A stretch of 64,000 nucleotides of DNA. Source: Acanthosoma haemorrhoidale. Its lineage: Eukaryota > Arthropoda > Insecta > Hemiptera > Acanthosomatidae. This document shows positions 25,323-37,839 of this stretch, piece after piece. Within the stretch, counting starts at the first letter, position 1, and each line of letters begins with the position of its first letter. Position numbers and translations under genes: made by a program. Below the pieces are notes generated by a model. It did no database searches and was not told where the DNA came from. It worked only from the letters and a program-made list of their open reading frames with translations. The stretch covers positions 89,839,333-89,903,332 of the forward strand of contig OV884013.1 in the NCBI GenBank assembly GCA_930367205.1, written 5' to 3'.

Positions 25323-28300
25323 TTTTGAATTATTGCCTCCAACAGAAAGCTATTAAATTTATAAAATGCCTGTCAAACAATTTGAGTTATAGAGAACTGA
25401 CCTTATTATCAAGCGGTTACGGCGTCAATTACAACCCGTTAGAAACGAATCTGGAATCATCAATAAGTAAATATCTTCATGTTATCATGAGCCACGTCAT
25501 TGTCTCATGAAAACGGGGAAAAAAATACCTGCTTTTGAAACAAATCCTGCAGTATACTAATGGATCATTTCTTGAAGTAATACGTTTAATCCCCTTGTTT
25601 TCGTTTAATTTGTTTTTTCATCACCACCTATCGCTATTGGTATACGTTACGGTAAAAGTTAAAATTACCCCCCCCCCCCAACAAAAAACAATGATAAAAT
25701 CGACCTGAAATTTAGAAGTAGGGTACAACAACATAAAATAGGCTGGTAAGTTTTGTTTCAAATAAGAAAACAAATTAACGTGAAACAAAAAAACGTTGGC
25801 TCCGCTACATTTTAAGATTTATGCTCTTAACATTAACGTTCCGATTGATTCCTGAAGCTTATGGACACATTAAAGACTATAATGTGAAAAATATTGGAAT
25901 AGTTTCCGAAAGATTTGCAAGCCAAAATTACAAATTTTGTATGTTGTTTTTAAAAATATTATGTGCTGGTTGAAAAAGCGATTTTACTGATCAAGTTGGT
26001 TTGATACTGATTGAACTAATGGTCAACTAGTAAACAAAACATTTAAACGATAAAACGACTGTAATAGGAAACAAACTTTTAAAGATGGAAATGTATTCTT
26101 GTTATGACGAAAAGAAACAAGGGTAAAAGTCAACCACATTTGTGTCGAATACAACACGGTATTCGGGCCTGATATTGTAGGATACATCGGAGGGTTAGTG
26201 TTGTGTGTCTGTGGGTACATTCAGACTCTGAATTTCAGAGTGATGTATTGCTGTTTCTCTCAAATGTCTCTACCAGTGGCTTTGTAGGAGGAATACAATT
26301 TAACATTCGGTTCCCGTTAGCGTAATTAGACTTTCCTCAACTTGGTAATTTTCTTGTTAATCCAATGGAAATTTATCTACCATAATCAGAAAAATGCTAC
26401 TTATAGACACTGTTTTACACTTGGTCTTAAAAGTTTGAGCGATAAAATCTCACACGAAATCAACATCCGCACTGAACGATTAAAGGTGTGCCCTTCTAAA
26501 TTAGCTGATATTAAAAGAAAAGTGAGTTTCTCCAGCTCCGGTAAATAGAGCACTACTTCTTAACTCCACTAAATCCGATAACACAAAAGCTCACCCAGCC
26601 GACCTATATCCTTGTTTCCATCTAACAGACTTCTACGTTCTTTATCCTAGACTAGTCTTGCCTTGTTGTGCAATTATTATTTCTATTATTATCCATTATT
26701 AAATTATATGTATATTTTTCCTTTTTCACTATTTTCATTCTGAGGAAGAGAACACTATCTAAAAAAAATGCAGCCTCAATTGAATTTCAACAATTGTTAA
26801 GTCATTTTTTGGTAAGTTTTTTGGCTGATACTTAAATTTTGTTGTCTATGGAACCATGTTACATTACATTTAAAACGAACTCATTTTATTTTGTACTTTT
26901 TCACGGAATTTTTCTTTTATGTATTCCTGTTTACTATTCCCTGTCTGATCATTATATATTTTATGGCATGTTGAACGAAATCTTTATTGTTTCGTACGTT
27001 CAACAATGTCGAGGGACATCTGCTTAAAGAGCGTCCCCTGGAGGCACGTAGCGAATTAAACAGACGATAAAGGAAACAGCCTAACGAGCCCCAGGCACCG
27101 TTCAGAATGCTAACGGGACGAGAACCGTTTAGTCGATAAATGTTTCCATCGATTCAGGCCGATTAGGTTTTAGCAAAGGCTGACTCGATTGATCGCATTA
27201 CGATGGTCTAGTTAATGTTGTCATTCCGTGTCCGATAATACTACGTATGTGTCTGAGCATACTGTTATATAAGGTTTTCATTGAGTCATTAAGAATAAAT
27301 AGTAGTGTCTTCAATAGGTAAGGAATATCAAAGGTGAGTTTCCGGCCTGGAGCGATAATATTTAAATGACTAAAGTATTATTAACGTGATAAATAGGTAT
27401 CATTAAAGTATTAATAATCGGACCTAAACCATTACATGAATCTTTAAGTTATTGTAATTCGAAATAAAGTTTTGGATAATAAATTATAAAATGTAAAACG
27501 TCACATTAGAACATGGCCAAACCTTTATTCAATAAGAAAATTTAGACGATAGGAAACAGATCTGAGCACACTTCGAATTAGCCAGACACCTCTTACTCGT
27601 ATTATGGTGGTTATTATGATTAAGAAACAACATGGATACAATATCTGACGAGTAAACAAATGTGCACGCATATTCTTTGGGTACATTCTCAGTAACCGGA
27701 GATTTAGAAACTAACCTAATCGGCAATTATTGGGTGACAACAAAACCGTTGGAGTTCCTCAGGTTTTTCCAAAATTTCAAATATACAATATAGTTCTATG
27801 ATTTCTACAAATAATGTACACCATATCATATGTTCATCTGAACTATTTATCTAGTTACTCCAAAAATATGTAAATTATCAGACCATAAAAATGAATTAAT
27901 TCTATATAACTGTTATGATCGAACAAAAAGACAAAATAAATTGATTAGAAAACAATAACGAAAATAGAAACAAATAGGAATTGACGACCACTTGGTTTTG
28001 CCCCTTTGAAACACAATAACTAACTAGCCAGGAATCAAGAAAAATATTTCTTGCAGTGAATTTAAAACAATAGTATAAATTTATCGTTAATTTTTAGAGA
28101 GACTAATAAAACATGAGGCCGAGAAAGCTTGTAAGCAAGAACTAAAGATGATATGACATGTTTAAAAACTATGAAAAACATGTTTAAAAATCTGTAAATA
28201 GGAATAAGTTTAGTGCGAAGTATCAAGGTTACAGGGGATTATATTCAACTAAGAATTTTATCAATCAGCTCTAACTGACCCCTTTAATATTTCGCTTATA

Positions 28301-30851
28301 TTAACAATGAGAAAGTCTGTATTGTAAAAAATTTGTTCCTTGGTAGGAACCCCTTTAAAAATGCCTCATTGAGCGTGTTTGGGCTTCAAGTAGTAAAGAT
28401 AACCATAAAAAAATATATATTAGCAGAAAAATCTAACCTAAATATGTTGTTTCTTTTAGTGTTTTAACCGTATTATGACAACAAACAGACTATTAAGTGA
28501 GGCTCATTAAGTACATGTCTTACGCTCTATCCTCGTAGAAACGCTGAAATTCGAGATCACATATAGAATTCAAATAGGACACCCAAAATGCACTTTATGG
28601 AATAATATTGATTTCACAAAAATCATATTATTATTGAATCGTTCCGGCAATATTTCTCATAATAAATTCAAAGACACTCAGGCAGTGAACTCAGTTCGCT
28701 TGATCCTCATCTGTTGGGATTACTCGTTGAAATAACTCAGTGAAATCGCTCCACTTTGTTCGGCCGAATGTTCTGAAAAGGCAAAGAAGGGGTTGAGGCG
28801 TACTGGCCTTGGGTCGGGAATGCATTCATTCGTATACTTGGAATTCCTGGAGTTTCAATTGCGCTGAATGCTCTGGGTGGAAGATTGGTGGATGGTATTT
28901 TTGAAAAGCTACCCTTAAAGACTCCATGAAAGCTGGGTGTTCATCTGGGGTTAGTAGTTGGTTTTTATTTGGTGAAATTTCTCATTCATATGAGAACTAA
29001 GTTTGCAAACGAGGGATGAACGCTGCTTGCTAAAATTAATGATAATTAATTGTTGTTTAAGATTAATTATTTTATGAAAAAAATTTAAGTATTCACAGTC
29101 TACAACTACAACAAATAACATACACAATTCTAGTTTATGTACGCAGTAGCAATGTTTGCTCGAAGATAATTTATAAAATATAAAATATTTATAAAAATGA
29201 CGTTATTTATTGTCTTCCCAGTTATTTTTTATTTTTTATTCACAAAACGTTTTAGCAGCATATACTATTTATATATTGGGTCATATTGCATATACTAGCA
29301 AATCTTAAGTGATCAGAATGTTAGTGAGAGCGGTTTCTGGCTTGCTACTACAAACTGGAGAATTTACTTAAACCATCACTTTCAATTAAACCATTGAATT
29401 CTTATAGTTATCTATTCCTTTATGGAAAATCTGGGAATTCATCTTTATATCAAATTAACTAGCTGGAAAGAGAAATCTAAAAATTTAATAATGAATACAG
29501 AAATAAAGTATGATATTAAAAGTATAAATTCCTATCAAGTCCTTAATCAATCAATTCTATCTCAATTACTTCCCACCATTTACCTTAGGGAAATACGCTA
29601 GTTGAGTATTAAGGTAGGAGGCTTCATCGGCAGCGAGTTAACTTCGTTAACAAGGCAAAGCCCAGATGATATTTTAGCCGGAGCATAACTCCATATTGAA
29701 TTTGCTTTAGTTAATTATGGAACTCGGAGCATCGTTAAGACAACTGGGGAACGTCTTTGACAGCTCTCCCGGTTGTTGTCTGAACTTGAGCTAGTCAAGT
29801 TGGGATTGGGTCTGATTTCTTTAGCACGGGACCAACTTATAGATCAATATCAATGGATTATTTTAACCAAACTGGGTATAATTTGTATCTTTACATAGAT
29901 TTTCTGCAGAAGAAAAAACTCTTTATTTAAAAAAGAGTGTGCCTGTTCTGATGTATAACTAAGACAGAGCATATTGATCATCAAATTTCAACATCAGATA
30001 ACAGAAAAGTAAAAAACAAATTAAAATAGCTAAAAAAAAATTAAATAAACACGATTTTGAGCCCTTAAATATTTTTGTTTCGTCCTCTTTGAAGGTTGTC
30101 ATGTAATTAAGAAAGCATTAAATTAAGTATCTATGAAAAAAAAAACGATAAATAATCTAATAGAAATTAATGAATTGAATTTATAATTTTAAATAGATTG
30201 TAGGTCTAGGGTTGATTGATATAAGATAGTATGTATATGATGATTTTTGAGCCATTTAAGTCTCAGACACATTAACCAAGTTTTATATCTTCACACATTA
30301 TCGAAATCATAGAATCCATTCCACTTACACCTCTGTAGAAGTAAGAATGATGAAACAAAACTTTTGTATAGCGAGGAAATCTGTCTTTGGGAGAATAAAT
30401 AAGAAGGACAAAATCACTGTAGGCTTTTGAAAATAAATTATTAATAGTTAACAACCAAATAAACAGTATATATACTGTCAGGGTTGGGCCTTCCCAATAT
30501 GTAAGGAGGGGATTCTTCCAGCTGAGCTAACTAAACTAGCACGAGTGGACGATCTATCCAATATGTATCCTCTTCATATTCTCCTCTGGGTGCTATTTTT
30601 CAGTTACTGTTAATTTAGAATAATAATTATTATTAGTGGGACCAGTAGCTACTACAAATTATTGACGATAAAAAGGATGCATGTCATCCGCTCTTCACAA
30701 AACTTCCTGTGGTTAAGTCAAACTGTGTTTGAATGTCCGGATTCTGAACACTCACATACGGACCTGATTGTAAAAATATGCTGTTATATAACAAATTAAT
30801 AATCGAAAATAATTAAAAGCATATAGCAAAAGTGACTATTGGGGAAAACAG
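25323..30851. other. AT-rich stretch, one GC-richer non-coding island
   Basis: No recognised gene. The interval 27000-27260 is GC-richer than its surroundings, free of long open frames and unlike any repeat here. 28500-28900 is a weaker case. A C11 run lies near 25670. Confidence 0.4.
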
Positions 30852-31033
30852 TTGACACGGCTAGCCGTTATCCGAACAGAGGCTTACTACACCAGCAGGG
30901 GACACTGCAATTACTTGAGTGCCTGCAGCTCTGGCGAAGTTGCTTACCAGAAGGACTTCAAATCCTTTCTGATCTCCGGAGTATTAGAGGATCTACAAAT
31001 TTACCCCAATTCACGGAACTCTCTTCGCAAAAG
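30852..31033 (+). other. candidate exon of unknown gene
   Basis: A GC-richer 182-bp block that is fully open in one frame (starting LTRLAVIRTEAYY, ending NSRNSLRK). It begins right after a CAG and ends before GTAAAC with AAAAG in front, so it could be an internal exon. There is no polypyrimidine tract before the CAG, no partner exon was found, and I do not recognise the peptide. It could equally be an unrecognised repeat. Confidence 0.25.
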
Positions 31034-31284
31034 GTAAACTAGTATTCTGGCTATATTATTGGATAGGTGAAATCCCACTGAAATGATACAACGCCTTTTC
31101 ATAATTCCGACTTGATTTTGAAGTGAAATTACATTAAGAGAACAACTTTAAAATATAGAATTGTGTAGATAAAACTAATAAGTTTGTTTGTGCACTTGCT
31201 AGTTTACAAATCCATAAAGCAGTTTTCATTTATGCAGCATGCATGTTTGTTTACATACTTCAAACTTCTATAAACTGGCTGTCG

Positions 31285-31345
31285 TTTTTTTTTTTTTTTT
31301 TTTTTTTTCCCTTCATAGCCCCTTTAAATTTACAGATATATAATA
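31285..31345 (-). mobile_element. 3' tip of a LINE family A copy
   Basis: A T24 run (poly(A) on the minus strand) is followed by CATAGCCCCTTTAAATTTACAGATA. Copy 3 has the same order at 13372-13412: T-run, then ATAGCCTCTTTAAATTTACAGATAA. This is probably a very short 5'-truncated insertion; its 5' limit is not resolved. Confidence 0.5.
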
Positions 31346-32064
31346 TATATAAATAAGTCGTTGAAGGTACATTAGAAGACGATTCACGAAGCAACGGTTT
31401 AAGTACGCGGGAAGGAGTATTTCGTAAATGTAATTTAAACAATCGCAGTTAGGTATCGCTTGCTTCGAAACGATAAACAGGATTAAAATAAGTAAGCGAG
31501 CAAACAGCTTTTATGATATTAATCGATGTTATAAATCCGGAACATATTTATACACGATATTATTATTTTTATAACGAATATTATATTTATGTTTCAAAAA
31601 CTTTTACGTGTTTAATTAATTTTGACTCATTTATTTTTATTGTATTTTTACAACTTATATATTTAACTGCTTTGTTCGAGGCAATTTATTTCTCACACAT
31701 AAACTTGGAGTAAACCCGCTTGATTGCCTACTTGTATAAAAATACTTATTACATTATTTGCCACACATAATAAAAATTAATTGCCAAAAACGCTCAGATG
31801 CAAAATAAAACATTATTTGGGCATACAAACAATGGCTTTTATTTAACTTAGTTGGTTATATAAAGTACATGGTGATGCAACATCCTCTTCTTTTGCACAA
31901 ATAAGTACTAAGACATATCTCTAAAAAAATCAGTACTCTACATAGAGTACGTCTTCTGAAACGAAATATTCCTGATTGACACACACATGTGACTACCATT
32001 AGCCAGAATGATAATAATGGCTAGTTAACAATATCCCTTTCTGCTAAGAGATAAAATAATTTAC
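31346..32064. other. AT-rich spacer
   Basis: Nothing recognised. Confidence 0.4.
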
Positions 32065-32219
32065 CTTATTAGTCCACTGAGTAATTCCTGACTTGAGGTA
32101 CAGAGGTAGATAAGGTTGTACGCAAGAGGGTGGCCAGAGTGAGGCGGTTGATGGTGTTTCACCCCCCACTTTAACGCCATTGTTGTTGAAGAAGATCTTC
32201 TTTGGGCAGTTGCAAAGGG
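32065..32219 (-). other. candidate minus-strand exon of unknown gene
   Basis: On the minus strand an open, GC-richer block reads ALCNCPKKIFFNNNGVKV, then GGETPSTASLWPPSCVQPYL and LPLYLKSGITQWTNK. It ends exactly at a good donor (AAG followed by GTAAAT). A possible acceptor is the ACAG at 32220-32223. It lies about 4.3 kb past the end of the APCDD1 gene. I do not recognise the protein; it may be a host exon or part of an unknown repeat. Confidence 0.3.
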
Positions 32220-32244
32220 CTGTCATGTTGGCGACCCTTCCCAC

Positions 32245-34169
32245 GGCTCTTAGGCCGTCATGGTAAACAAGAACTTCGTCCAGTCCACTCTTCTTTTAAC
32301 TCAGAAAAAACAAAGAAACTCTTCGCAACTATATCACCTGTTATTTTGATAGTTATTTATGTCACTCCTACCAGGTTTAATTGATATATTCGGCTGTATA
32401 ATTGGTTTGGGTAGGTTTAGTGCTTGGTTAAAAAAATGGTTTAAATTACTTTCAAAAGCACTATTGTGAAATAATCAAACAAGGATATACTGCTCAATAA
32501 TGCCTATGAGTAATAATAATAAGTAAAGTAGTAAGTCTTAGTAAAATAATAAAGTAATCTGTCTTAGTATGTCGAGGACCTCCTAACAACTCTGGGTAGC
32601 TGGGAAATTTAATTAGTTTTAATGACAGTGTTTAGTTATTTCGCATATAATAGCATCTTAAAGGACATTTTGTCACATGTATTTTATTTATTCTGAATAT
32701 TTTGTTTAGTTTAGGGATTATGAGAAAGCATATAAGTGATAAGGAGTCAAATTTTCAAAATAAGTTCGCTTTGTTTAATGCATCAGAGTGTGAAGATGAT
32801 ATCGGAGATATATTGGATTTAGACAAGGTCTGCTCAAAAAGTTTGTCTCGAGCTGAAGGAGTCCAGCGGTCTGTGAAAGCGTTACCTTAAATCCTGGATT
32901 TCTTTGGACAATTCTCTCCGCAGTACACACAAAATCTCAGAATTGTTATTAATAATGACAGTCTACCTTATAAATCGGCTGGTCAGCACAATTTTAAATT
33001 TTCAGGTCATCCTGGGGTAGGGGTTAGGTGCTCATCATAATCCTGGGCTGATCCATTTCAAGGACATGAGAAATAAACGTCACTAGACGAGTTTTAGCTA
33101 TTCCCAACTCCATTGGCCTCTTTTTAGATATATGAATTTAAAACACACTTATGACTATTTTTGACGTTGCAACTCATAAAACAACTAATTTTATGTAAAT
33201 TTTTAAAAAGCGATCTTGATTAATTTAAAAAGGGCACTGTGTAATGTATTGTGGTCGTTGCGGGTATGATCGATGATAATCCCACTCCAAGAGGAACTCT
33301 TTGTACAGCAAGCCAGGAAGAGGAAGAGGGGGATAAAAGGCCGCGATTCGATTCAGCTCTGAGGATTTCGGAGTCGGTAATGGAAATTCCAACCAGCCCC
33401 ATATAGGAGATTCCGAGAACGAAATCACCGAACCCGCAACCAGATCCCTGTTTTTCTAAAGCTCTTTCTTACAATTATTCCCTTTAACTTCAAGAAGTAG
33501 CCGAGATCTGCTACATTTCCCGAAATCATTCGTCTAAGAAGACCGTTTAATAACGGGAATAGTTTGATATCCAATATGGAGCTAACATGTTAGATATCAA
33601 ACATCAAATAAACGATTTATTTACATTCACTTTTCATTCCAATGAAAGCAAGTTAATTCGTACATAAACTAAAACATGAATAGTTCAATTATTAACTAGA
33701 AGAAAACAAGCGAAAGAGAAACAAAGTTTGGCAGTTAAAAGTTTAAAATAAAAAGAAAGCATTAGTATCTTTGTGTTATCCAGTTCTTACTAATATCTCA
33801 CAAATTACACAATGTATATGACACTAAATAATTTTTGTTGTATTTTATTGACGTTTAATTTGAGATTTTATTGCATTTAAGATTATTAATGAAACGTTGG
33901 AACAATATTTTTAGATGTTAATGTTTTTTCCTACATAATTTTTCTAATAAAAAAAAGGACTTTATTTGTGAAGGTCATAACAACTATTAAGCAAACAAGA
34001 TGTATCTGAAAAAGATACTATATTATGATTAAATTCAAGATATTTCATTTGTTGACAATAAGCTACCCCAGTGGCTGTAACCCGACGAGTGCCATATTAC
34101 CCGGCCTGCAGTTGGGTATCCGTAACTAAGTACTGCATATGCCCTGCCATAGCATGTTCACGAATTTGA
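32245..34169. other. intergenic, no recognised gene
   Basis: Mostly AT-rich. A GC-richer block at 33230-33450 has short frames on both strands but no recognised motif. Confidence 0.4.
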
Positions 34170-34178
34170 GGGGGTACT

Positions 34179-35146
34179 ATGATATCCCTAGATTGCACCC
34201 AAGCTTTCGACTCGGTGTCTCACGGGACACTGTGTCGAATGCTCTGCGACCGGGAATGCCCGGAGCAACTCTATCCAATTCTGGCTAACTTCCTGAAAAA
34301 CAGGTCGTTGCGGGCCCGGGTGGGCGATAGCTTCTCCGAAGCTGTGCCACTGACCTGTGGAGTACCCCAAGGAGCCGTCTTATCCCCTGTACTATTCAAC
34401 GTATACACGTCTGAGATTGTTGGAGCCCGATACAAGAATACCACAGTTACTGCTTTCGCAGATGACATAGCGGTGTACAGTAGCAGCATGAGTGCCAAGG
34501 TAGCTCTAAGACAGGCTGAAGCAGCCTGTAACCAGATCAGTGAGAGATTGGGGAGACTCAATATCTCTGTAAACGCGGGTAAGACTGACTGTGTAATTTT
34601 CTCTTTCCAAAAGGAAAAAAGCCCGCTCCCTACTAGTTACATAGTAGGAACAGAGAAAAATTCACCAGCCAACGACCTAGTATATCTGGGAATTAAAATG
34701 GACAGACATCTCCATTTTAGTAACCATTTTGCGAAGAAGTTGAAGCTAACACGCACGAAGTCTTACCAGCTTACGCACTTATTAACTTCCCCCAATCTAT
34801 CACTGCGTCTCAAGCTTCTGATATACAAGAGCATACTAAGGCCTACTGCTGTATGGTGTATGGTGCACCGCTATTTCGTTATCTGACGTATACGACAGCT
34901 AAGAAACTCCAACAATTCCAAAACAGTATACTGATGAAAGTGGTCAGAGGTACTTTATTCGAGCAGCGAAGAAACAGTGAGCTGCATGAGATATTTGAGC
35001 TGCCTACGGTGGATGAATTCATCCAGCGTAGACATATCAAATTTTTCTACTCATTACAATATTTAACAAACCTGGTGTTTAACACTATAACCCCCGCTCC
35101 GTTCCCCCATCGATGGCAGGACGCTGTCGCGGCTGGAACGCTCTAG
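34179..35146 (+). pseudogene. LINE reverse transcriptase, truncated and frameshifted
   Basis: From the 5' cut the frame reads ISLDCTQAFDSVSHG (RT motif A), CGVPQGAVLSPVLFNVYTSE (motif B), TAFADDIAVYS (motif C, catalytic Asp pair), NISVNAGKTD (motif D region) and the thumb (YLGIKMDRHLHF). Near 34850 a short local repeat of GTATGGT shifts the frame. The C-terminus then continues in another frame as YGAPLFRYLTYTTAKK to 35146 and ends FPHRWQDAVAAGTL. Copy 2 reads straight through this point. The upstream finger domain and endonuclease are missing, so no active enzyme can be made from this copy. Confidence 0.92.
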
Positions 35147-35461
35147 TCCTAGGTTCTAGGTAGAGATTTAGTTTGTTTTGTTTAGTTTGATTGGTTTTTG
35201 TTCCTAGAGTTTAGTGTTTGGTGTCGGTGACAAATAGAAGGTGAGCCACATCACCTAGTGTGAATATGAGACTTTACTTTATGAGTAATTTTAACCGCAA
35301 CACAAATCTATTATATTATGCACTCCTCCAAATGAATGTAAATGCAGGAAGAGGAGAAAATTGTATCTCCATTATTGTATTATAATTTTTTGTACATTAC
35401 ATATTTTTTGCTTGAGGTTTCGAAATAAAAAAAAGGGGAAAAAAAATAAATAAATAAAAAA
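34179..35461 (+). mobile_element. 5'-truncated Jockey-type LINE (family A), copy 1
   Basis: A complete insertion unit. The flanking direct repeat GGGGGTACT occurs at 34170-34178 and 35462-35470. Between them lie a truncated reverse transcriptase, a 3' UTR containing GAAGGTGAGCCACATCACCT, and an A-rich tail (from about 35426) with AAATAAATAAATAAA. The 5' end is cut inside RT motif A, exactly at the first base of the open frame, so that ATG is not a true start. Such truncation with short target duplications is the usual result of aborted target-primed reverse transcription. Confidence 0.93.
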
Positions 35462-35470
35462 GGGGGTACT

Positions 35471-36483
35471 TCACATTTAAAACAGGCAATAACCACATGC
35501 ACTTATATAGTCAGATGTTTGTGATGGATATTCGTTATCATTATATTGATTTAATTAATGTTAGTACAATGTGTTGGATGAAACAAGTTATCCTGGATAA
35601 GAATAAAAATAGTGGTCCCGTTTTGCTGACATCCTGCGTTTCTCTTGGACTCACGATTTTGGGACAAAATGAAAGACACGTGGATGAATAGATAATGGTT
35701 TATGGTTTTGAAAAAAATAAAATACAATAATGAAACCCTAAATCAAGATTAAGTGTTCGAAGACAGAAAATTACTTTAACCATCGTACCAAAAATATCTA
35801 TTTATCATACAAGTATTCATTAAATTGATAAAATAAAAGTGTGGTATTCACGTAAATGACCTCGTAGACCGTATCAATTTAGGGAGTAGCTTGCTTATTC
35901 TTGTGCAACAAAATAATATGATTTAACAAAATGTACAATTTTTCACCAATGTTTTACCCATTAATATCTTATATAGCAGAAGACATGTACTGCACAACCG
36001 TTCGATAGTAGGTCATCACATATTCTTGCTGCAACGCCCCATCGAAGACTGGTGAAGGGATGGTGCCTGTATAATGGATCTCACTAATGACAGATTAGTT
36101 TCCAATGTACAATTTTTATTAAATATATAAAATATGTTTCACCATTACATAGTTTTAGAAGATATTGACATATAGGGCGCTAGTTAGATGCTCACCCCAC
36201 AAGGCCAAAAACGTCTAAATCAGATGTTTTAGGTGATTGTAAAGAGATTAACTAAGCTTTTGTTACGCATTCAACATACAGTACATAAGAGTTTTACCCA
36301 GTTGCTGGAAAGATAACATTATTAATTACCTACATTTCAAAGCCAAATATAAAACATTTTGAACGATTGTTATCGTTCCCTTAATAAAAAAAGAACACAC
36401 AGAGTTTCCTATACAGAATTAACCTTTCCGAAAGAACTATTTTCGTCCAATTATGTATATAACATTATATAAATAGTGACTCT
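35471..36483. other. spacer downstream of APCDD1
   Basis: AT-rich. It presumably includes the APCDD1 3' UTR next to 36484. The short open frame at 35497-35691 is not recognised. Confidence 0.4.
36115..36120 (-). terminator. candidate APCDD1 polyadenylation signal
   Basis: Minus-strand AATAAA about 365 bases past the APCDD1 stop codon. The motif is common by chance in AT-rich DNA, so this is only a plausible candidate for the transcript end. Confidence 0.25.
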
Positions 36484-36825
36484 TTAAAAATTAAGTGTAA
36501 ATGAGAAGATATAAGCCCCACAAAAGACAAGGAGGACAGGGAGGGCCAGGGAGAGCGCGACAGAGGCCCTGGCCGCGCTGTTGAAGGAGTTGAGGAAGTG
36601 AGTGAGCGGTGGCAGCTCTGGAGCGTTGCACTGGAGCAGTGGAGGCTGGAAGCTGTTGGGTCGCTGCTTACGGTCGCCACTCCGCTGCTCTGACTGGCCG
36701 AGGTAGAGGAGGGCGTGCCCTGATTGGTCCAGCTCCAGCCGCACCAGCTCGTGCTCCGTCGTCGGTACCACTATCCCCAGCGCCGGGCAGCCTTGCGAGG
36801 GCGTTACGTCCCGCCGCACTCCCAG
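36484..36825 (-). CDS. APCDD1: APCDD1-like terminal exon C with C-terminal membrane segment
   Basis: Terminal exon of 342 bp: 113 codons and a stop. The acceptor is TTGCAG at 36826-36831. The peptide starts LGVRRDVTPSQGCPALGIVV, matching the human run Gly-Ile-Gln-Gln-Asp-Val-Thr, Asn-Gly-Cys-Val-Ala-Leu-Gly-Ile. It continues with TEHELVRLELDQSG, LLYLGQ, a basic Arg/Lys-rich stretch, and SFQPPLLQC, equivalent to the human Ser-Tyr-Gln-Met-Pro-Leu-Val-Gln-Cys. The last 30 or so residues are small residues (NSAARAS) followed by about 21 hydrophobic residues and only a four-residue tail. This fits a single membrane anchor or a GPI-attachment signal. The exon is clearly GC-richer than its surroundings. 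The GC-rich open frames on the opposite strand here are shadows. Confidence 0.9.
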   Translation of the reverse strand: MGVRRDVTPSQGCPALGIVVPTTEHELVRLELDQSGHALLYLGQSEQRSGDRKQRPNSFQPPLLQCNAPELPPLTHFLNSFNSAARASVALSLALPVLLVFCGAYIFSFTLNF

Positions 36826-37839
36826 CTGCAACAGGCAATGAAATATATGAAATATGTGTTAGTAGAGGGTTTATATGTAATATTTATTATACTCAAAATA
36901 GTTAGCCAACAAAGGCTGGTATATAAAATTATTTATTGTGCTAAAATTACAATTTGCCTCATTAGGCAATCAGTAATTGAGATAAATGTTCTCATGCATA
37001 CTATATTTACAATTGATTATTCACTCGCTCATTTATACTATACATACAAACAGCCCAGAGGCCCCCCAAGTCCACATGGTTGTCACCTCCCTCGCGTGCG
37101 ACGGAGGAAGTGGAGTCCTGGGAAGTCCTACTTCAGCCGCGTCACTCGGTAAGAGCCAGCGGAGGCTGACCAAGAGCGCGAGAGCCACAGACGCTCAGGA
37201 CATGATTAGAGAAACTGGCCATTGCCAGGTCTCCTACTGTCGCTTATTTATAGCAGGCCACGAGGCCACTGTTGTTTCGGTCTCCGAGGATTATTATAGG
37301 GATGAGTGGTGCAGTACAATGACTGTGCTACGGGATTAGGGTGGTTGGATAGGCTACTATGGAATTTCATAAACTTGGAAGGGATGAGCTCAAGAATGTA
37401 GGGGATGTTAAGATCGTTGTGAAGGGTTTGTAGCTGACATAATAAGGGACATTTACTATTGTTCTCAGGACTTTTTATTGAAAGGATTGCATGCGCTTGA
37501 TGTTCGACTTTTTTGCTGTCCCCCATAGCTCTATTCCGTATGTCCAGATTGGCTTAAGTATAACTTTGTAAATAAGTAATTTATTTTCTGTTAAGAGATG
37601 CGATGTCCTTTGAAATAGTCTGTACAGTTGCCCAAAGCGTCTGTTTAGTTCTTGTCTTTTTAGCCTCGTATGTGGGTTCCATGTCAGTAGTTTGTCGAGA
37701 TGAAAACCTAAGTACCGTACTGTCTCGGATACTGGGAGAGGAATATAATTAAAATAAACTAGTGGACAAGACTTGAGACAGAGGGTGAAGGTAATGTGGG
37801 AACATTTTGCTTTATTAACTTTGATCCGCTATTGGTTGC

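Noticed and set aside
34179..34886. Intact 235-residue RT gene starting at the ATG
   Set aside because: The ATG coincides with the insertion boundary inside RT motif A, and the frame is shifted before the C-terminus.
36609..36905. Plus-strand frames over the last APCDD1 exon
   Set aside because: They are shadows of the GC-rich minus-strand exon, whose match to APCDD1 is clear.
36986..37339. 117-codon plus-strand frame as a gene
   Set aside because: It is antisense to the 3' UTR and C-terminus of LINE family B, and the same DNA recurs at 21180-21410.
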